DNA of 64,000 nucleotides from Owenia fusiformis (GCA_903813345.2 CAIIXF020000001.1:5084001-5148000), one strand, 5' to 3'. Shown: positions 23,628 to 34,296, counted from the stretch's first letter. Numbers and translations are program-made. The notes: a model not told the origin generated them from the sequence alone.

Positions 23628-24472
23628 TGTTACGTTCGAAAATAACAGAAGGTAAAAACAGCAATTAAAATATGATAACAATATATTTATATTTTGAAAA
23701 CTAAATAATTTAACAATAATATAAAGGAGATTTAATACTTATGTGATGTCCAATCAATGATACGGCTTATTCTTGATGTCGATAAATGTCGTTGACGATC
23801 CTTGAGAATGTTCCGGATCACGAAATGTTTCAATAATCGTTAATAGTTCTCCAATGTTTGTAATAATCCAATAATGTTTGTTGTTATCCTATAATGTTCG
23901 TATCCAATAATGTTTGATGATAATCCACAAATGTTTGATGATAATCCACAAATGTTTATGATAATCCACGAATATATATGATAATCCGTATATAATGTAT
24001 GTTGTAATATATGTCCATATAAAGTCCTCAGGTTGTATGTTTGTAGTGTTATAAATGTTCCCACAGTAATTATCTGCTAAGAAGATATCCTTTTGATAAA
24101 CTTTGAAATTCTGCTTTATTTAGTTCCTTTGAGATGTCCAGTTATGATTACTTAATTATCTGCTACTGAGTCCACTTTGCAGTTTTATTTATAGTGTGAA
24201 AGAATCATCTAGAAAGAATCTTCTGGAACTGAGACTACTTGTTGAGTTTTGATTGGACATCTCCAGTCACATGATTAAGTCTTAATGAATGATTATATTT
24301 TCTAGAACTCTCTGGATGGTCAAGGGTTAATGAGTCATTCAGTTCAGTTTTGTTTACAAGATATAATGTCATTGTGACCTTGACCTAAGATCTTTAATGA
24401 AGATCAGTTACAGTATATGCATATTGATAAACTAAACTTAATGTGAATATAATAGAATATAATACTGTAACA
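23628..24472 (-). repeat. 5' LTR
   Basis: This 845-bp copy matches 19087-19931 with no difference noticed by eye. It should carry the element's promoter. It is followed on its outer side by the target duplication CTAAG. Confidence 0.93.
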
Positions 24473-25276
24473 CTAAGATTTTAATCGGTAGCATCGGGTC
24501 TATGTCTTGCATAATTGTATTCATAACATGCAAATAACAAAGCAATTGAAATTACAATTCAAAGCTTTACAATGAAAATGATATAACTTCCAGTATGATT
24601 AAAAAAGTTGCTGAGGTGAGCAAACAAATAGAATAATAACAAAATTTTCATTGCATTCCATTTTCTTATTTATATATTACATACATTTGAATGTGGTACC
24701 TCTACAACATTTTAACACATGAACTCGAATTGCAGTAAAAATGAATTTACTTTGAATAAAATTGCAAAGAAAATATATTATAGTTTTATGCTCTTATATA
24801 TGTGTTTTGTTGTGAACAGTGACATACATGCATGTACAAATACTGTAACTAGCTGCCTATTCAAATTGGTCCATATCCTGAGAATTGAACAAATTATTCA
24901 TAGATTATGCTCATAAATCAGCCTTGGTATTTACGTTCTTTTCATGGTGAGGAACATATGCAAAAGAGCAAGATGATTCGTCCTCATTGATTTTGATTGT
25001 AAAAGTCTAGTCAACGGCGACGCCGACTTTACTTACATGTAATTCTATCGTATTCCATTCATTGAGTCGTTTTTCATAAATAATGCCCTAACACGGTGTC
25101 CACTCTAGAAAGCCATTCCCCTCAAGGTCATATACACGGGGATCAATAACTTTTGAATCATTAATCAACAAATAGTGGCCTTCTATCTCAGATAATAATT
25201 TGGAGTCCTGACATAAAACTTGTAGAAACCCTTGTAGAAATATAATACATAGTGCCCTGCGCCCAGAGTCTAGTTT

Positions 25277-25345
25277 TAAACCTATAACGAAGCAGCTCTC
25301 TTTTAAGAAGCGAAGTCGAACGAATACAAATGATAAGTACATAGA
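25277..25345 (+). repeat. short dispersed repeat, copy 1 of 4
   Basis: The segment around AGCTCTCTTTTAAGAAG followed by GTCGAACGAAT recurs at about 34297-34340 (same strand) and, reverse-complemented, at 30585-30630 and 62268-62320. Flanks differ among copies. Family unknown. Confidence 0.6.
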
Positions 25346-26385
25346 CTACCAACAAGTATTGTAACCTCTATTGATTTGCTTTAATTGTTAAACATATAAT
25401 AACATAAACGTGGAAATATATTTAATGTTATGATTATTAGTATCTTACTTTAATTCCCTATGGCCAAACAGTGAGTGAGGAGTACGAACAAAATGATCAT
25501 TTAAAAAAACAAAAGAACGTTTTCATCTTTAATATGCTTAAGGATTTTTCATTGAGGCCACCGTCTGTTGCTTGGGTGGGTTGAGCCATCTGCCCAGAGA
25601 CAATAATTGTGAAACTGAAAAGGTTGGTTCCTCCGTTGATGTCTGAATAGGTTGGTTCCTCCATTGATGTGATAATTGTGATACTGGGAGTTTTACCGTA
25701 TTTCAGCGAGCCATCGCCAGGGACAATAGTAAGGTTGTCGAATGGCAGGAATAGGGTCCAGTATGGTCGCGTTGTAGCTAACTGAGGAAAAAATCAAAGC
25801 CATTCGAGGCCATTCAGGAAATGTTCCTGTTCTTGATTTAACGTGTATTTGTTTTGTTATTAGAATTAATGATATAATGAATAATGTAATTGTTAAAATG
25901 AATAAGATTATAGCACCTGGTTCAAGTTGTATTAAACTTACTATAGTTCCAGCGGATAATATATTCCCTCGAAGAAATGGTTCGATTGGGCAAATGCTAG
26001 ATACTTTCATTACAGGGATGTGTATTACATAGTATTCAGAGGGGTATGATTTTTATTAGACAAATTAGTGAACGAGACATCTATATTTGCTCTAATATTG
26101 TTCGCGTTCTACACAGACAAAAATAGAGATGAAACAAACTAACGTGAACGTGTACAATTTTGGTTTTGTATTCGCACATTCGAAACTGCTTCCCCTGAAA
26201 AAGCCGAACAAAAAATTAAACATTGTTTTCTATTTTCTTTGTAAAATTAGTGAATTTTCTTTGGTATAACAAAACATATCAGTTAAAATTTAATGTGAAG
26301 TTCAATTATAGTGGGGGGAATTTGCTGGAAAATATTTCAGTTGGTGATACAAGCAAATTTAATGGCTTAATCTGTTATTTATGTT

Positions 26386-26995
26386 ATTAGGAAAAATTCC
26401 ATCCCTGTGATCGATAAAACCGAACACTATTTCAAGAAAAATTCAAGATGGCCGCCATATAGGCATAATTTGGTAAAAATAACACTCTAGATTCATATAT
26501 AGAGACAAATATGGTTTAAAAATAATATTGATACAGTAGTAAAGCATGTTGCTTACATCTAGAAATAAGTCACATTCATTAATGATTTGAATTTGGACAA
26601 AATGACTTTATATAGGGATTCTACAAGGTTCTATTTTGGGAGAGCTCGTATTTTGCATCAACTGAAGTCTGTACTTGTAAGTCCTGACTTTTTACATCTC
26701 TTATTATGCTATTAGGAAAAGTTCCATCCCTGTGATCGATAAAATGAAACATTATTTCAAGAAAAATCCAAAATGGCCGCCATATACGCATAATTTGGTA
26801 CAAATAACACTGTAGGTTCATATATAGAGATAAATGTGGTTTATATAATAATACTGTTTCGGTAGTAAAGCATGTTGTTTACATCTAGAAATACAGTCAC
26901 ATTAATTAATGATTTGAACAAAATGACTTTATATAGGGATTTTACAAGGTTCTATTTTGGGAGGGCTCTTATTTTGCAACAACTGAAGTGAATGA
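26386..26995 (+). repeat. tandem direct duplication, about 325-bp spacing
   Basis: Segments starting ATTAGGAAAAATTCC (26386) and ATTAGGAAAAGTTCC (26711) run in parallel through ATGGCCGCCATAT, TTACATCTAGAAATA and ACAAGGTTCTATTTTGGGAG with scattered differences. A partial third piece (AGTCTGTACATGTAAGTCC) lies near 27194. Confidence 0.75.
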
Positions 26996-27244
26996 ACCTG
27001 TTTTCTTGAATAAGATAATATTTCACACATCATTCAATCTTATATTTCAAGTAAGTTAAATTATTGTCTTACAAGTATAAAATAGCCTTTGAAGGAGTTC
27101 CACATGGTTCCTTTTTACTCTGTTATAATCACAATCTCATATATACTGTCAAAATGTTAATCACTTATACAGAATTGCATGTGCAATTGCACAAGTCTGT
27201 ACATGTAAGTCCTGAACATTGTACATTGTACAAGATCTTGGCAG

Positions 27245-27372
27245 GTTTTGTATGACTGTGTCTGGGTTGTCAACAGTGGGGTAACTGTTTCATTATTGAC
27301 CCATCCCAGTAGTCGTAAAGGCCAGGTGGTGAAGAATTTAGCATTTGTCACCAATATGCTGTTCCAAGGCAT
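27245..27372 (+). CDS. possible upstream exon of the 27.5-kb gene (uncertain)
   Basis: Open from an AG at 27244 to a good donor (CAT|GTGAGT), reading VLYDCVWVVNSGVTVSLL ... VVKNLAFVTNMLFQG. It ends with two bases over, which does not fit the next exon (needs one base), so another exon, a different gene or a decayed copy must be assumed. The minus strand is also open across it. Confidence 0.2.
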
Positions 27373-27494
27373 GTGAGTAGGTTGAATTCTTTCGATTGAT
27401 CTTCCTTTTTTGCAAAACGAGTACTTTCTGGATGTATTTATATCAATTGTTTCGCTTGTTCTGTCAGATAACTATTTTCTGTGATATTTGACAG

Positions 27495-27679
27495 ATCTTC
27501 CATATATGTTGATGAATGCCTCTGCCACACTAGTAAACCTTTCCCACAGTTTCCAGGCCTGGAAATGTCCGTGGAAAGCTGAGGTTTTGTCACTTTCTGT
27601 GAATGAGTGGAAAGCTGGGACAGCCATGCCTTATCTTTTCACCAGCTTTTGTTTGGAACGAAATTTAGCTTTTCATGTT
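27495..27679 (+). CDS. penultimate coding exon of an unrecognised plus-strand gene
   Basis: Flanked by TTTGACAG| and CATGTT|GTAAGT. Reads (D)LPYMLMNASATLVNLSH, QAWKCPWKAEVLSL, AGTAMPYLFTSFCLERNLAF; enters with one base carried from the previous exon and leaves in phase 0. The opposite strand is interrupted by stops, supporting the plus strand. The residue mix (Trp, Cys, hydrophobic runs) looks like a folded protein. I do not recognise the family. Confidence 0.6.
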
Positions 27680-27829
27680 GTAAGTTCAATGTTATTTTCT
27701 TTTGTGTTCCATATATGGAAAACACTCATTTCTAACTAGCAAATTCCTACCCAACTTTCGAATTAACTTCCCTCCAATCGTTTCCTTCCATGACATGACA
27801 TACCACATATTTGATGTTCACAATTAAAG

Positions 27830-27928
27830 GACGCGGTGTCCAACCCAAACGCTCTTACATGCAAGATTGAGCATTTCATTACTGAAACTAAACAAAGAAA
27901 CGCTCTGGAGTATGGCCAGTGGGAATGA
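27830..27928 (+). CDS. last coding exon of the same plus-strand gene
   Basis: Starts after ATTAAAG| in phase 0, matching the previous exon, and reads DAVSNPNALTCKIEHF to NALEYGQWE and TGA at 27926-27928, 32 residues. A diverged inverted copy of its first half lies on the minus strand at about 28967-29022. Confidence 0.55.
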   Translation, partial: DAVSNPNALTCKIEHFITETKQRNALEYGQWE

Positions 27929-28966
27929 TGAGTCATCTGACAATTTCCCCAATAATGGGAATAAGAAGTATGTGTTACTTATTTTAAGTATACCATTTGA
28001 TGGCTATGATATATTGTACTTGGATGACTGTTGACGTTTGAAGCAATTAGGAAGAGCTGAATGAAGCAGTATAGTTTGTCGAGACATGCGACTAGTTGAG
28101 TTGAACATCAGAGTATATTTTGGTCAAATTCCAAACCTTGATCACACAATACATTATCGTAATCGTGATTTGATAACCTAAAATTAAGTCTTAAAAATGA
28201 TGACATTCTCATATTCAAGAAATGCTGTGATCTGGTTAACACAGTGAACTGGAAACGCTGCGGTACTAGGCTAGATATGTTTAGGAATTAGCTCAACTTT
28301 CCTTTTCAAGAAGAGAAAGAAAAGATCTATTGTATCCCTTGGCATCAAAAGAAGAAAGATTAATTCACAGATAATCTTTTTGTTTTTGTCAATAGTTTTG
28401 TTTTATAGCACACATTAGGCAAAGCATCATCTAATGTAGGCTTAGTTGATTTGTTGCACGTGTAGCACCACCAGGTTGAGAAGTTTCAATTTACTTAACA
28501 AGTACAAAAGGTTTTTTAGAGATAGATTCCATTCCGAACGTTTCTCTAATAATCTGAAAATGATATCAAAACAAAATAGTAAGAACGTTTCAAAAATTTT
28601 GTCCAAAATCGACAGAAACAATCGAGGAAAACAAGCAATTTCTCAAAAACAAGTAATGGATTTGGACTTTCAGCAAATGAGAATAAACAAGTTTGTGATC
28701 TACTACTTTGACAGAAAGATGGACAATTTCATATAAATACTAGTTTAATTCGTAATTTGTGGTCAATACGTCAACTTCAGATTTGTTCTATCTACACTAT
28801 GGAGCTTTGATCAAGCAAATAACAGTTTACCATCAGAAGTTGAATAAATAAGATCTCTGCTCAGAGTATTGTTCATCAAATGGTACATAATATTTCACCA
28901 TAACATATGATATGAAAGAGAAACTAGTGAAACAATACTTACGGTCACAGTGGGATCTTCATTAGC

Positions 28967-29022
28967 CCCGTTTCCGCATGAATGAAACATTCCTTTGTGC
29001 ATGTAAGAGCGTTTGAGTTGGA
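28967..29022 (-). pseudogene. inverted, decayed copy of the 27830 exon
   Basis: On the minus strand GTGTCCAACTCAAACGCTC and the bases through CTTACATGCA match the plus-strand exon starting at 27836. The next bases still align loosely (TGTTTCATT against CATTTCATT) and the frame reads VSNSNALTC, then runs to a stop within about 16 further codons. No other exon accompanies it. Confidence 0.55.
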
Positions 29023-29699
29023 CACTGTGAAAGAATGCATAAGATACATTTATGGGATGAGTTAATATTTTACACTTAATCAAAATTCTACAAATAATGG
29101 TAGATTTTTGTTACATTAAATTTTGCAAATTCTTACTCAAATTTCAATTCACCTTCCTGCTGGGTTTTTCATTCCTTCTTACTGAAGAGTCGTGGAAAAC
29201 CACATATTTCATATTCATACTCAATAATGCATAGAATACATTGATGGACTTATTAATATTTTTTACCTCAACCAAAATTCAATGAATAATTGGATTTCCT
29301 TTTATTGGTCATGATGTCGCTGTAATAGTCTGTAATTGTGAATACATGGTAAATGTCTGCACTAGATAAACCATTTATTTGAGAAAATCCTTCAATTCTT
29401 AAGGCTACGGTCATTTATACAAACTAATTTGATATACAGCAGAGCATTAAAATCTAAAATTTAAGAGCAATCCTACTCATTATACTTAATTCATAGGAGT
29501 AGGGTTATACAAACTTATAAATGAACAAAATAAGAGGGGGACCAGAAATGAACCTTGCTTTACTCCCATATAATTATTTATTTTGACTTAAGCTCATGAC
29601 ATGTATTATGTGGTGTCCCTATAAGTGCATTTAGTCCTGAAAACACAATTTAAACTTTATATTACAGCTGTATTTGCCAAATCAGAGCTAAATATATTA

Positions 29700-29878
29700 T
29701 CCGAGCTATAGTGTGTCGGCCATCTTGGATTTTGGCGGGAAAAAGTAAAAAAATCCATCGATCACAGAGACAGATTTTTTCAAAAAGGTTTGAAGTAGTA
29801 GAAAAGCAAAAGTTTATACTTGTATCACCATCTGAAATATTCTGCCAAATATAGGGGTAAATTCCCCCCACTATTAGT
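29700..29878 (-). repeat. diverged inverted copy of 26310-26460
   Basis: On the minus strand TAGTGGGGGGAATTT, ATATTTCAG and TGGTGATACAAG match 26310-26352 in order, followed by CTGTGATCGAT and CAAGATGGCCG as in 26405-26455, with spacing changes. Confidence 0.6.
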
Positions 29879-30584
29879 GTTTTTTATGTAAAATAGCGTG
29901 CTCCCCTAAAGTGGATGATGATAACCCGTGATTATAATTGTTGGTACATTGCTATAGTGTTCCGAGCCTTGTTGCTTTCAACAATTGAACAAGCTTTTCT
30001 TATTGCGTTGTGATACGCACTTTCTCATGAGCGACATACACTAACCATGCTTTTAGAAAGTGAAGGCTGTCATACAATAAATGAAAAGTTGGGCTTCATT
30101 TTTGATATAAATCATTTGAGTTTTGGCTCGGATAGCCTTGATTCTCTCTGTTCTGTTTCGATTAACATTCATTCCATGCAGAGAGACGATGTTAAGGCAT
30201 TTTAACTTTTTGTACCTGTAACTTTTATATTACTATTTTCTTTTACCTTATATCATTGTATATGTTTATGTTTCTTTATTTCCTCCGTTTTATTGGAGAG
30301 CAAAACAATTTATACATGCATATCACATTACAAACATATATTACAGAAAAGTAAAGGGTTATTAATATTTACATATTTACAAGTTAAATGACTCTAAATA
30401 CATTTTATCATTACAATTCAAGCGTACCTATTTGAAATACATATTTATATTGTAAAATGTATTTGCACATTCGATAACGAACATTTCATAAATGGTGTCA
30501 TTGGCTACATCAAAATCTATTCTGCTACCCTGTGTATCATATGTTTCTCTTTGACACCACTTATTATAGATTACCCTCTGCATT

Positions 30585-30630
30585 CGTTCAACTTCATTTC
30601 TTAAAAGAGACCTTCGTCTTCAGCAGTTTG
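30585..30630 (-). repeat. short dispersed repeat, copy 2 of 4
   Basis: Reverse complement of the 25277 repeat: CATTCGTTCAACTTCATTTC then TTAAAAGAGA. Confidence 0.55.
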
Positions 30631-30799
30631 TAACTAAAATCTGCACGCAGTGTAATTATAGATCATGTGTCACTTTTTAATTTGGTGACAAAAAATAAGG
30701 ACGTCGTGACAACTGAAAATCGGAAATTAAAGGGTTAATTGATTTGGCCTCCATTGTTAAAATGAAAGACAGATCACTGACATTGTATGTGGATCCTAC

Positions 30800-30833
30800 C
30801 ATGGACCTATATCCTCGAGGATATAGGTCCATG
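30800..30833. repeat. 34-bp perfect palindrome flanked by 7-bp direct repeats
   Basis: The 17-base arm starting CATGGACCTATATCC is followed at once by its exact complement, centred on CTCGAG. ATCCTAC lies immediately on both sides (30793-30799 and 30834-30840). Confidence 0.9.
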
Positions 30834-31006
30834 ATCCTACAGACATCATGACTTATTCATTGGGATCACTACGTACATGTGTCATACTAAATTATGGATG
30901 GACAGATACAACCATTGGAACATAACAACAAATGCTAGATGTCACTATAAATGAGAACCGGCGATGGCTAATTAGACAAGTAAAACCGACGTTCACTATG
31001 CATCTA

Positions 31007-32311
31007 CGAGGGAAGATCCAAAAGTTTCCGGCCTAACATAGTTCTAGTTGATGGATTTTCAAAATGATAGTGTCATTTTTCAATGTAGTCTCCCTGTACT
31101 TCGATGCACTTGGCCCATCTTCTTGGCAGCATCTCAAGTCCAGTTCTGAAGAAATCAGGAGCATTACCCTCCAACCACTGGTTAACAGCTATCTTGACCT
31201 CATCATCAACATCAAAGCGTTGCCCTCGTAGAGATTTTTTGAGTTTCCCAAATAGGTAATAGTCACTGGGTGCTTGATCTGGAGAATAGGGCGCATTCGG
31301 TAATAATTCCAGATGGCATTCTTCTGCTGCATCACGAGCAACTTGGCTTGTGTGAACAGGTGCATTGTCCTGTTGATGCAAAACTCCAAGACGGACTTTG
31401 TGTGGCCTGGTTTCATCAAGTTTAGCTTTTAAAGTACGCAACAAAGCAGCATAATATTCTCCATTCATTGTAGTACATCTTGGAAGGTAGTCTACTAAGA
31501 TAGGACCTTCACAGTCCCAGAAAATGGTAGCCATCATCTTTTTGTTGGATGGGGTGGTGCGAAACTTCTTTGGGGGTGGGGACCCCATATGTTTCCATTG
31601 CATTGACTCATGTTTGGTTGAAGGCTCAAAATGACGCATCCATGTTTCATCACAAGTGACTATTCTCTCCATAAAACCTTGTGGATCAGTGTTATACATG
31701 TCCAAAAGCTCTCTTGCAACAGCAACTCGTTTTGTTTTCATGTCCTCTGTGAGCATGCGTGGCACCCATCTTGAGCTTAACTTTTGCATGTGTAAATCTT
31801 CATGAATTATTCTACAAACGGTGCCATATGATAATCCAGTTTCTTCTACAAGTTCACGTATAGATTTCCGCCTATCTTCCAATATTGTTTGATGTAGAAG
31901 ATCAACATTTCTATCTGAAGTGACATCTTTAGGTCTTCCAGAACGTGGTGCATCATCAATTGATTCCCGTCCGCGTTTAAATTTAACCACCCAAAATTTT
32001 ACAGTAGAATAGGAGGGAGCACCTTCCCCATACACATCCTAAATCTATCGTAGATTTCCTGCCCTCCATTTTCTTCTTGATATAGAAACTTTATCACAGC
32101 TCTATATTCAGTTTTCTCCATTGTGATCACTGATGTGCAGCCACTGTGACCTGACCTCATTATGAATATTCTCAAAATGAGGCTGTGACCCCTAGAGATT
32201 AATCATATGCATAAATTATGTTCATACATAAGCAACATTTGAACTGTGAAGAATGGTTGCTCTCAGACATCGGGAACTATGTTAGGCCGGAAACTTTTGG
32301 ATCTTCCCTCG
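31007..32311 (-). mobile_element. mariner-family DNA transposon, 1,305 bp
   Basis: Perfect 38-bp terminal inverted repeats beginning CGAGGGAAGATCCAAAAG (31007-31044 and the complement at 32274-32311), flanked on both sides by TA, the mariner target dinucleotide. The size is typical of a full-length mariner. The transposase runs on the minus strand and carries a frameshift near its N terminus. Confidence 0.92.
31073..32121 (-). pseudogene. mariner transposase with one frameshift
   Basis: The expected ATG is at 32121 (MEKTEYRAVIKFLYQ...). After about 28 codons the frame shifts near 32036-32045, between IYDRF and DVYGEGAPSYS. The remainder is open to the stop at 31073. The C-terminal part has the mariner catalytic triad: Asp in TCDETW, Asp in QQDNAPVH, and Asp in APSDYYLF with 34 residues between the last two (D,D34D). 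An HTH region (SGLSYGTVCRIIHEDL-like) precedes it. A product starting downstream of the frameshift would lack part of the N-terminal DNA-binding domain, so the copy is probably inactive despite a good catalytic core. Confidence 0.88.
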
Positions 32312-32598
32312 TAGCAACTACAATGACAAAGGCCGCCTTCTTACGCAATGGATAGTGATCATCGTATGAAAGCCGCTAATATTGAATCATTCCAACGAGC
32401 TACATGTATGTTCAAGAATCTAGATGTTAGACTGGTTTATTTGTCATACGTCTTTAGCGAGTGATGAATGTTTTATTTGGAGAGGGCTCAAAGTCATGTT
32501 AACAAGCAATACATTTCCAATCATTTCCAATGGATTGAATATAACTGCTGGTATTAGAAGATGGTTCGGATAAGGAAATATACCGGCTACTAATGCAG

Positions 32599-32697
32599 CA
32601 TTACAAAATTACTAGGAAGATTCGCAAACCCGGAGGTGGTTTCGCCAGAACGGCCTCTTGAACAAATAATTACTAGCATTAATGAATATGTTCAAAG
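32599..32697 (+). CDS. possible coding exon just upstream of the acidic ORF
   Basis: Preceded by an AG (TAATGCAG|) and ending at CAAAG|GTAATA. It reads ITKLLGRFANPEVV, SPERPLEQIITSINEYVQ, which looks like real coding sequence. It is in the same frame as the ORF at 32711 but separated from it by TAA TAA. Splicing into that ORF would need an intron of only about 30 bases. It may be a real exon of a different transcript, or the two pieces may be one decayed exon. Confidence 0.35.
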
Positions 32698-32710
32698 GTA
32701 ATAATTTTCC

Positions 32711-33727
32711 ATGACGCTTGTTGAAACAAGTGATAAGCATGTATGCTTAGATGCTGAAAGAACTAACACATCTACCCCAGAAAGAAATCTCGATATTTTG
32801 AACATTAAACCAATGGATGCAGGGCTGATGAAAGAGAAACCAGAGAACTGCAAGGTCAACAAATTATTCGTGGATGACATTGTTGTAACATCTTCGAACA
32901 ATGATTCCGTTGTTGAATGTGAAAATATTCGAAGTGATCCTGTGTTGAAATTTAGCAATGATGAAGGAATAGAAGTAGACACTCAGCTGATTTCCGAAGA
33001 TAAAACTAATAAAAAGCCTATTGAAAACGATTGGGGTAAATGCAAAGACGATATCATAGATATTAAAAATAAACCAGGGGAAAACATTGTTGATCAACAA
33101 AATAATGATTCCGACATCGGCATCAAATTCGAATCTGGGCGACACAAGAAAACCATCACTGATGTGAATAATATCAAGCAAAGTGCAGAAACCGACGAAC
33201 GCATGGAAGATGATGCCGATTCTGATGATATGTCTGAACACGAATTTGATAACATGATAAAGGAACAAAACAATTTTCATAAAGCTAATTCATCTACGGC
33301 AATAAGTGAGGACAATAATGATGTCAATGCTTGGTTTCTCGAGAAAAGCGATGACAATTCTTTTAACGCAAACATTTGGAAACTGGATTCGGAAAACAAT
33401 ACAAATAAGGATCAAAAGACACTTACTATAGACGAATATGCTGATATGCTTCTGACCGATCCGGATTTGGATAAGGCTGATATTGTTGTGATAAGGCAAA
33501 AACACGAAAATAACGACACGTTGACATCGCAAACCGTCACCGTGAATGAACAAATTGAAAAGACAGATTCAACAGACATAGTCGATAGACTTCTTAACAC
33601 AAATCATATAACAGAAGAAGATCTAAATTGCCTTGTTGGATCTATATCCATGACAAGTCAAGCCCAAACGGATGCAACATTGACGGACGCCATCGACGAT
33701 CTCGAGTCGCTCCTAACTGAAGAATAG
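32711..33727 (+). CDS. acidic disordered protein, paralogue candidate of the 15-18 kb gene
   Basis: ATG to TAG, 338 codons without interruption. Rich in Asp, Glu, Asn and Lys with no membrane segment or catalytic motif; phrases such as MEDDADSDDMSEHEFDNMI and TIDEYADMLLTDPDLDKADI. The C-terminal 50 residues (TDIVDRLLNTNHITEEDLNC ... DAIDDLESLLTEE) match the pattern of the C terminus at 18430-18625: DIV, LL, D/E cluster, SI, D.TL, a final acidic helix. Both proteins end right after it. It could be a complete single-exon gene or the last exon of a longer gene. An AATAAA at about 33959 could serve as poly(A) signal. Confidence 0.6.
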   Translation: MTLVETSDKHVCLDAERTNTSTPERNLDILNIKPMDAGLMKEKPENCKVNKLFVDDIVVTSSNNDSVVECENIRSDPVLKFSNDEGIEVDTQLISEDKTNKKPIENDWGKCKDDIIDIKNKPGENIVDQQNNDSDIGIKFESGRHKKTITDVNNIKQSAETDERMEDDADSDDMSEHEFDNMIKEQNNFHKANSSTAISEDNNDVNAWFLEKSDDNSFNANIWKLDSENNTNKDQKTLTIDEYADMLLTDPDLDKADIVVIRQKHENNDTLTSQTVTVNEQIEKTDSTDIVDRLLNTNHITEEDLNCLVGSISMTSQAQTDATLTDAIDDLESLLTEE

Positions 33728-34296
33728 ATCTGGCAAAAGAAATCATATACTGTATATACATGTAACAATACCAAACAAAAGTTGATGCAAGCACTATATC
33801 TAAAATAGAAGTTCACAATGTGACAAAGAATTTACCCACCATTGTTGGGAAATCTATCAAGTTGAGGTTTACGACTGCCAAAACATAAGATTTAATACCA
33901 TCCCCTCAAAAATATACTATTAATTTTCAATGCTTTCATAAATAGATGTAAGAAGGACGAATAAACGAAATATACTATTCACTGTTAAAATTTCAATCAG
34001 GCTAAAATCCTCCACACGCAGAGCTTTTAACATCCTCCACTCTACTTTGGAAAGGGGAAACGAACATAGTGGGCGGTGTATAGAGCCCTGTGTTCGTAGA
34101 ATGATAATTAGCACGTGAATTTCCAGCTACGATATTTAATACATATGTATGACTAAACATGTGAATAACAGTTTTGATTGTTTATAAAATATATGCCAAC
34201 AAGCAAGCAACAATACCGCCAACGATTTTTTATCTTTGATGAGTGGATATAATACCCCTGCTTCGAATACCCTGCGCACAGTCTTGTTATAAAAAT

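Larger units (their letters stand above)
19087..24472 (-). mobile_element. Gmr1-like Ty3/gypsy LTR retroelement, RT-deleted
   Basis: This 5,386-bp element is bounded by 845-bp direct LTRs and by the 5-bp target duplication CTAAG (19082-19086 and 24473-24477). On the minus strand the LTRs read TGTTACAG...CGTAACA. The primer site follows the right-hand LTR and a purine tract precedes the left-hand one, so transcription is leftward. The only long frame (23521-20582) encodes Gag, protease and the start of integrase. No reverse transcriptase or RNase H is present, and 19943-20581 is non-coding. The LTRs show no difference by eye, which points to a recent insertion, so it must have been mobilised by enzymes supplied in trans. 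The protease-integrase order and the SCAN-like Gag segment fit the Gmr1 clade. Confidence 0.9.
24478..27244. other. intergenic or intronic DNA with repeats
   Basis: No confident exon. The 105-codon minus frame at 25693-26010 contains one hydrophobic stretch but no family signature or splice support. A short dispersed repeat lies at 25277-25345 and a 285-bp direct duplication at 26386-26995. It may contain earlier exons of the plus-strand gene ending at 27928. Confidence 0.4.
27929..31006. other. intergenic DNA with inverted copies
   Basis: No supported gene on either strand. Contains the inverted copy of the 27830 exon, a diverged inverted copy of 26310-26460 at 29700-29878, a short dispersed repeat at 30585-30630, and a 34-bp perfect palindrome at 30800-30833. 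Confidence 0.45.

Noticed and set aside
25693-26010. 105-codon minus frame with one hydrophobic stretch
   Set aside because: Single possible helix, but no family motif, no convincing splice borders and no partner exons.
27157-27372. Minus-strand frame starting MPWNSIL
   Set aside because: No acceptor precedes it and no donor follows; the plus strand has a better donor in the same segment, although that exon is also uncertain.
28446-28736. 96-codon plus-strand frame after the 27.5-kb gene
   Set aside because: Lies beyond the TGA at 27928, Lys/Asn-rich as expected for AT-rich DNA, no splice support.
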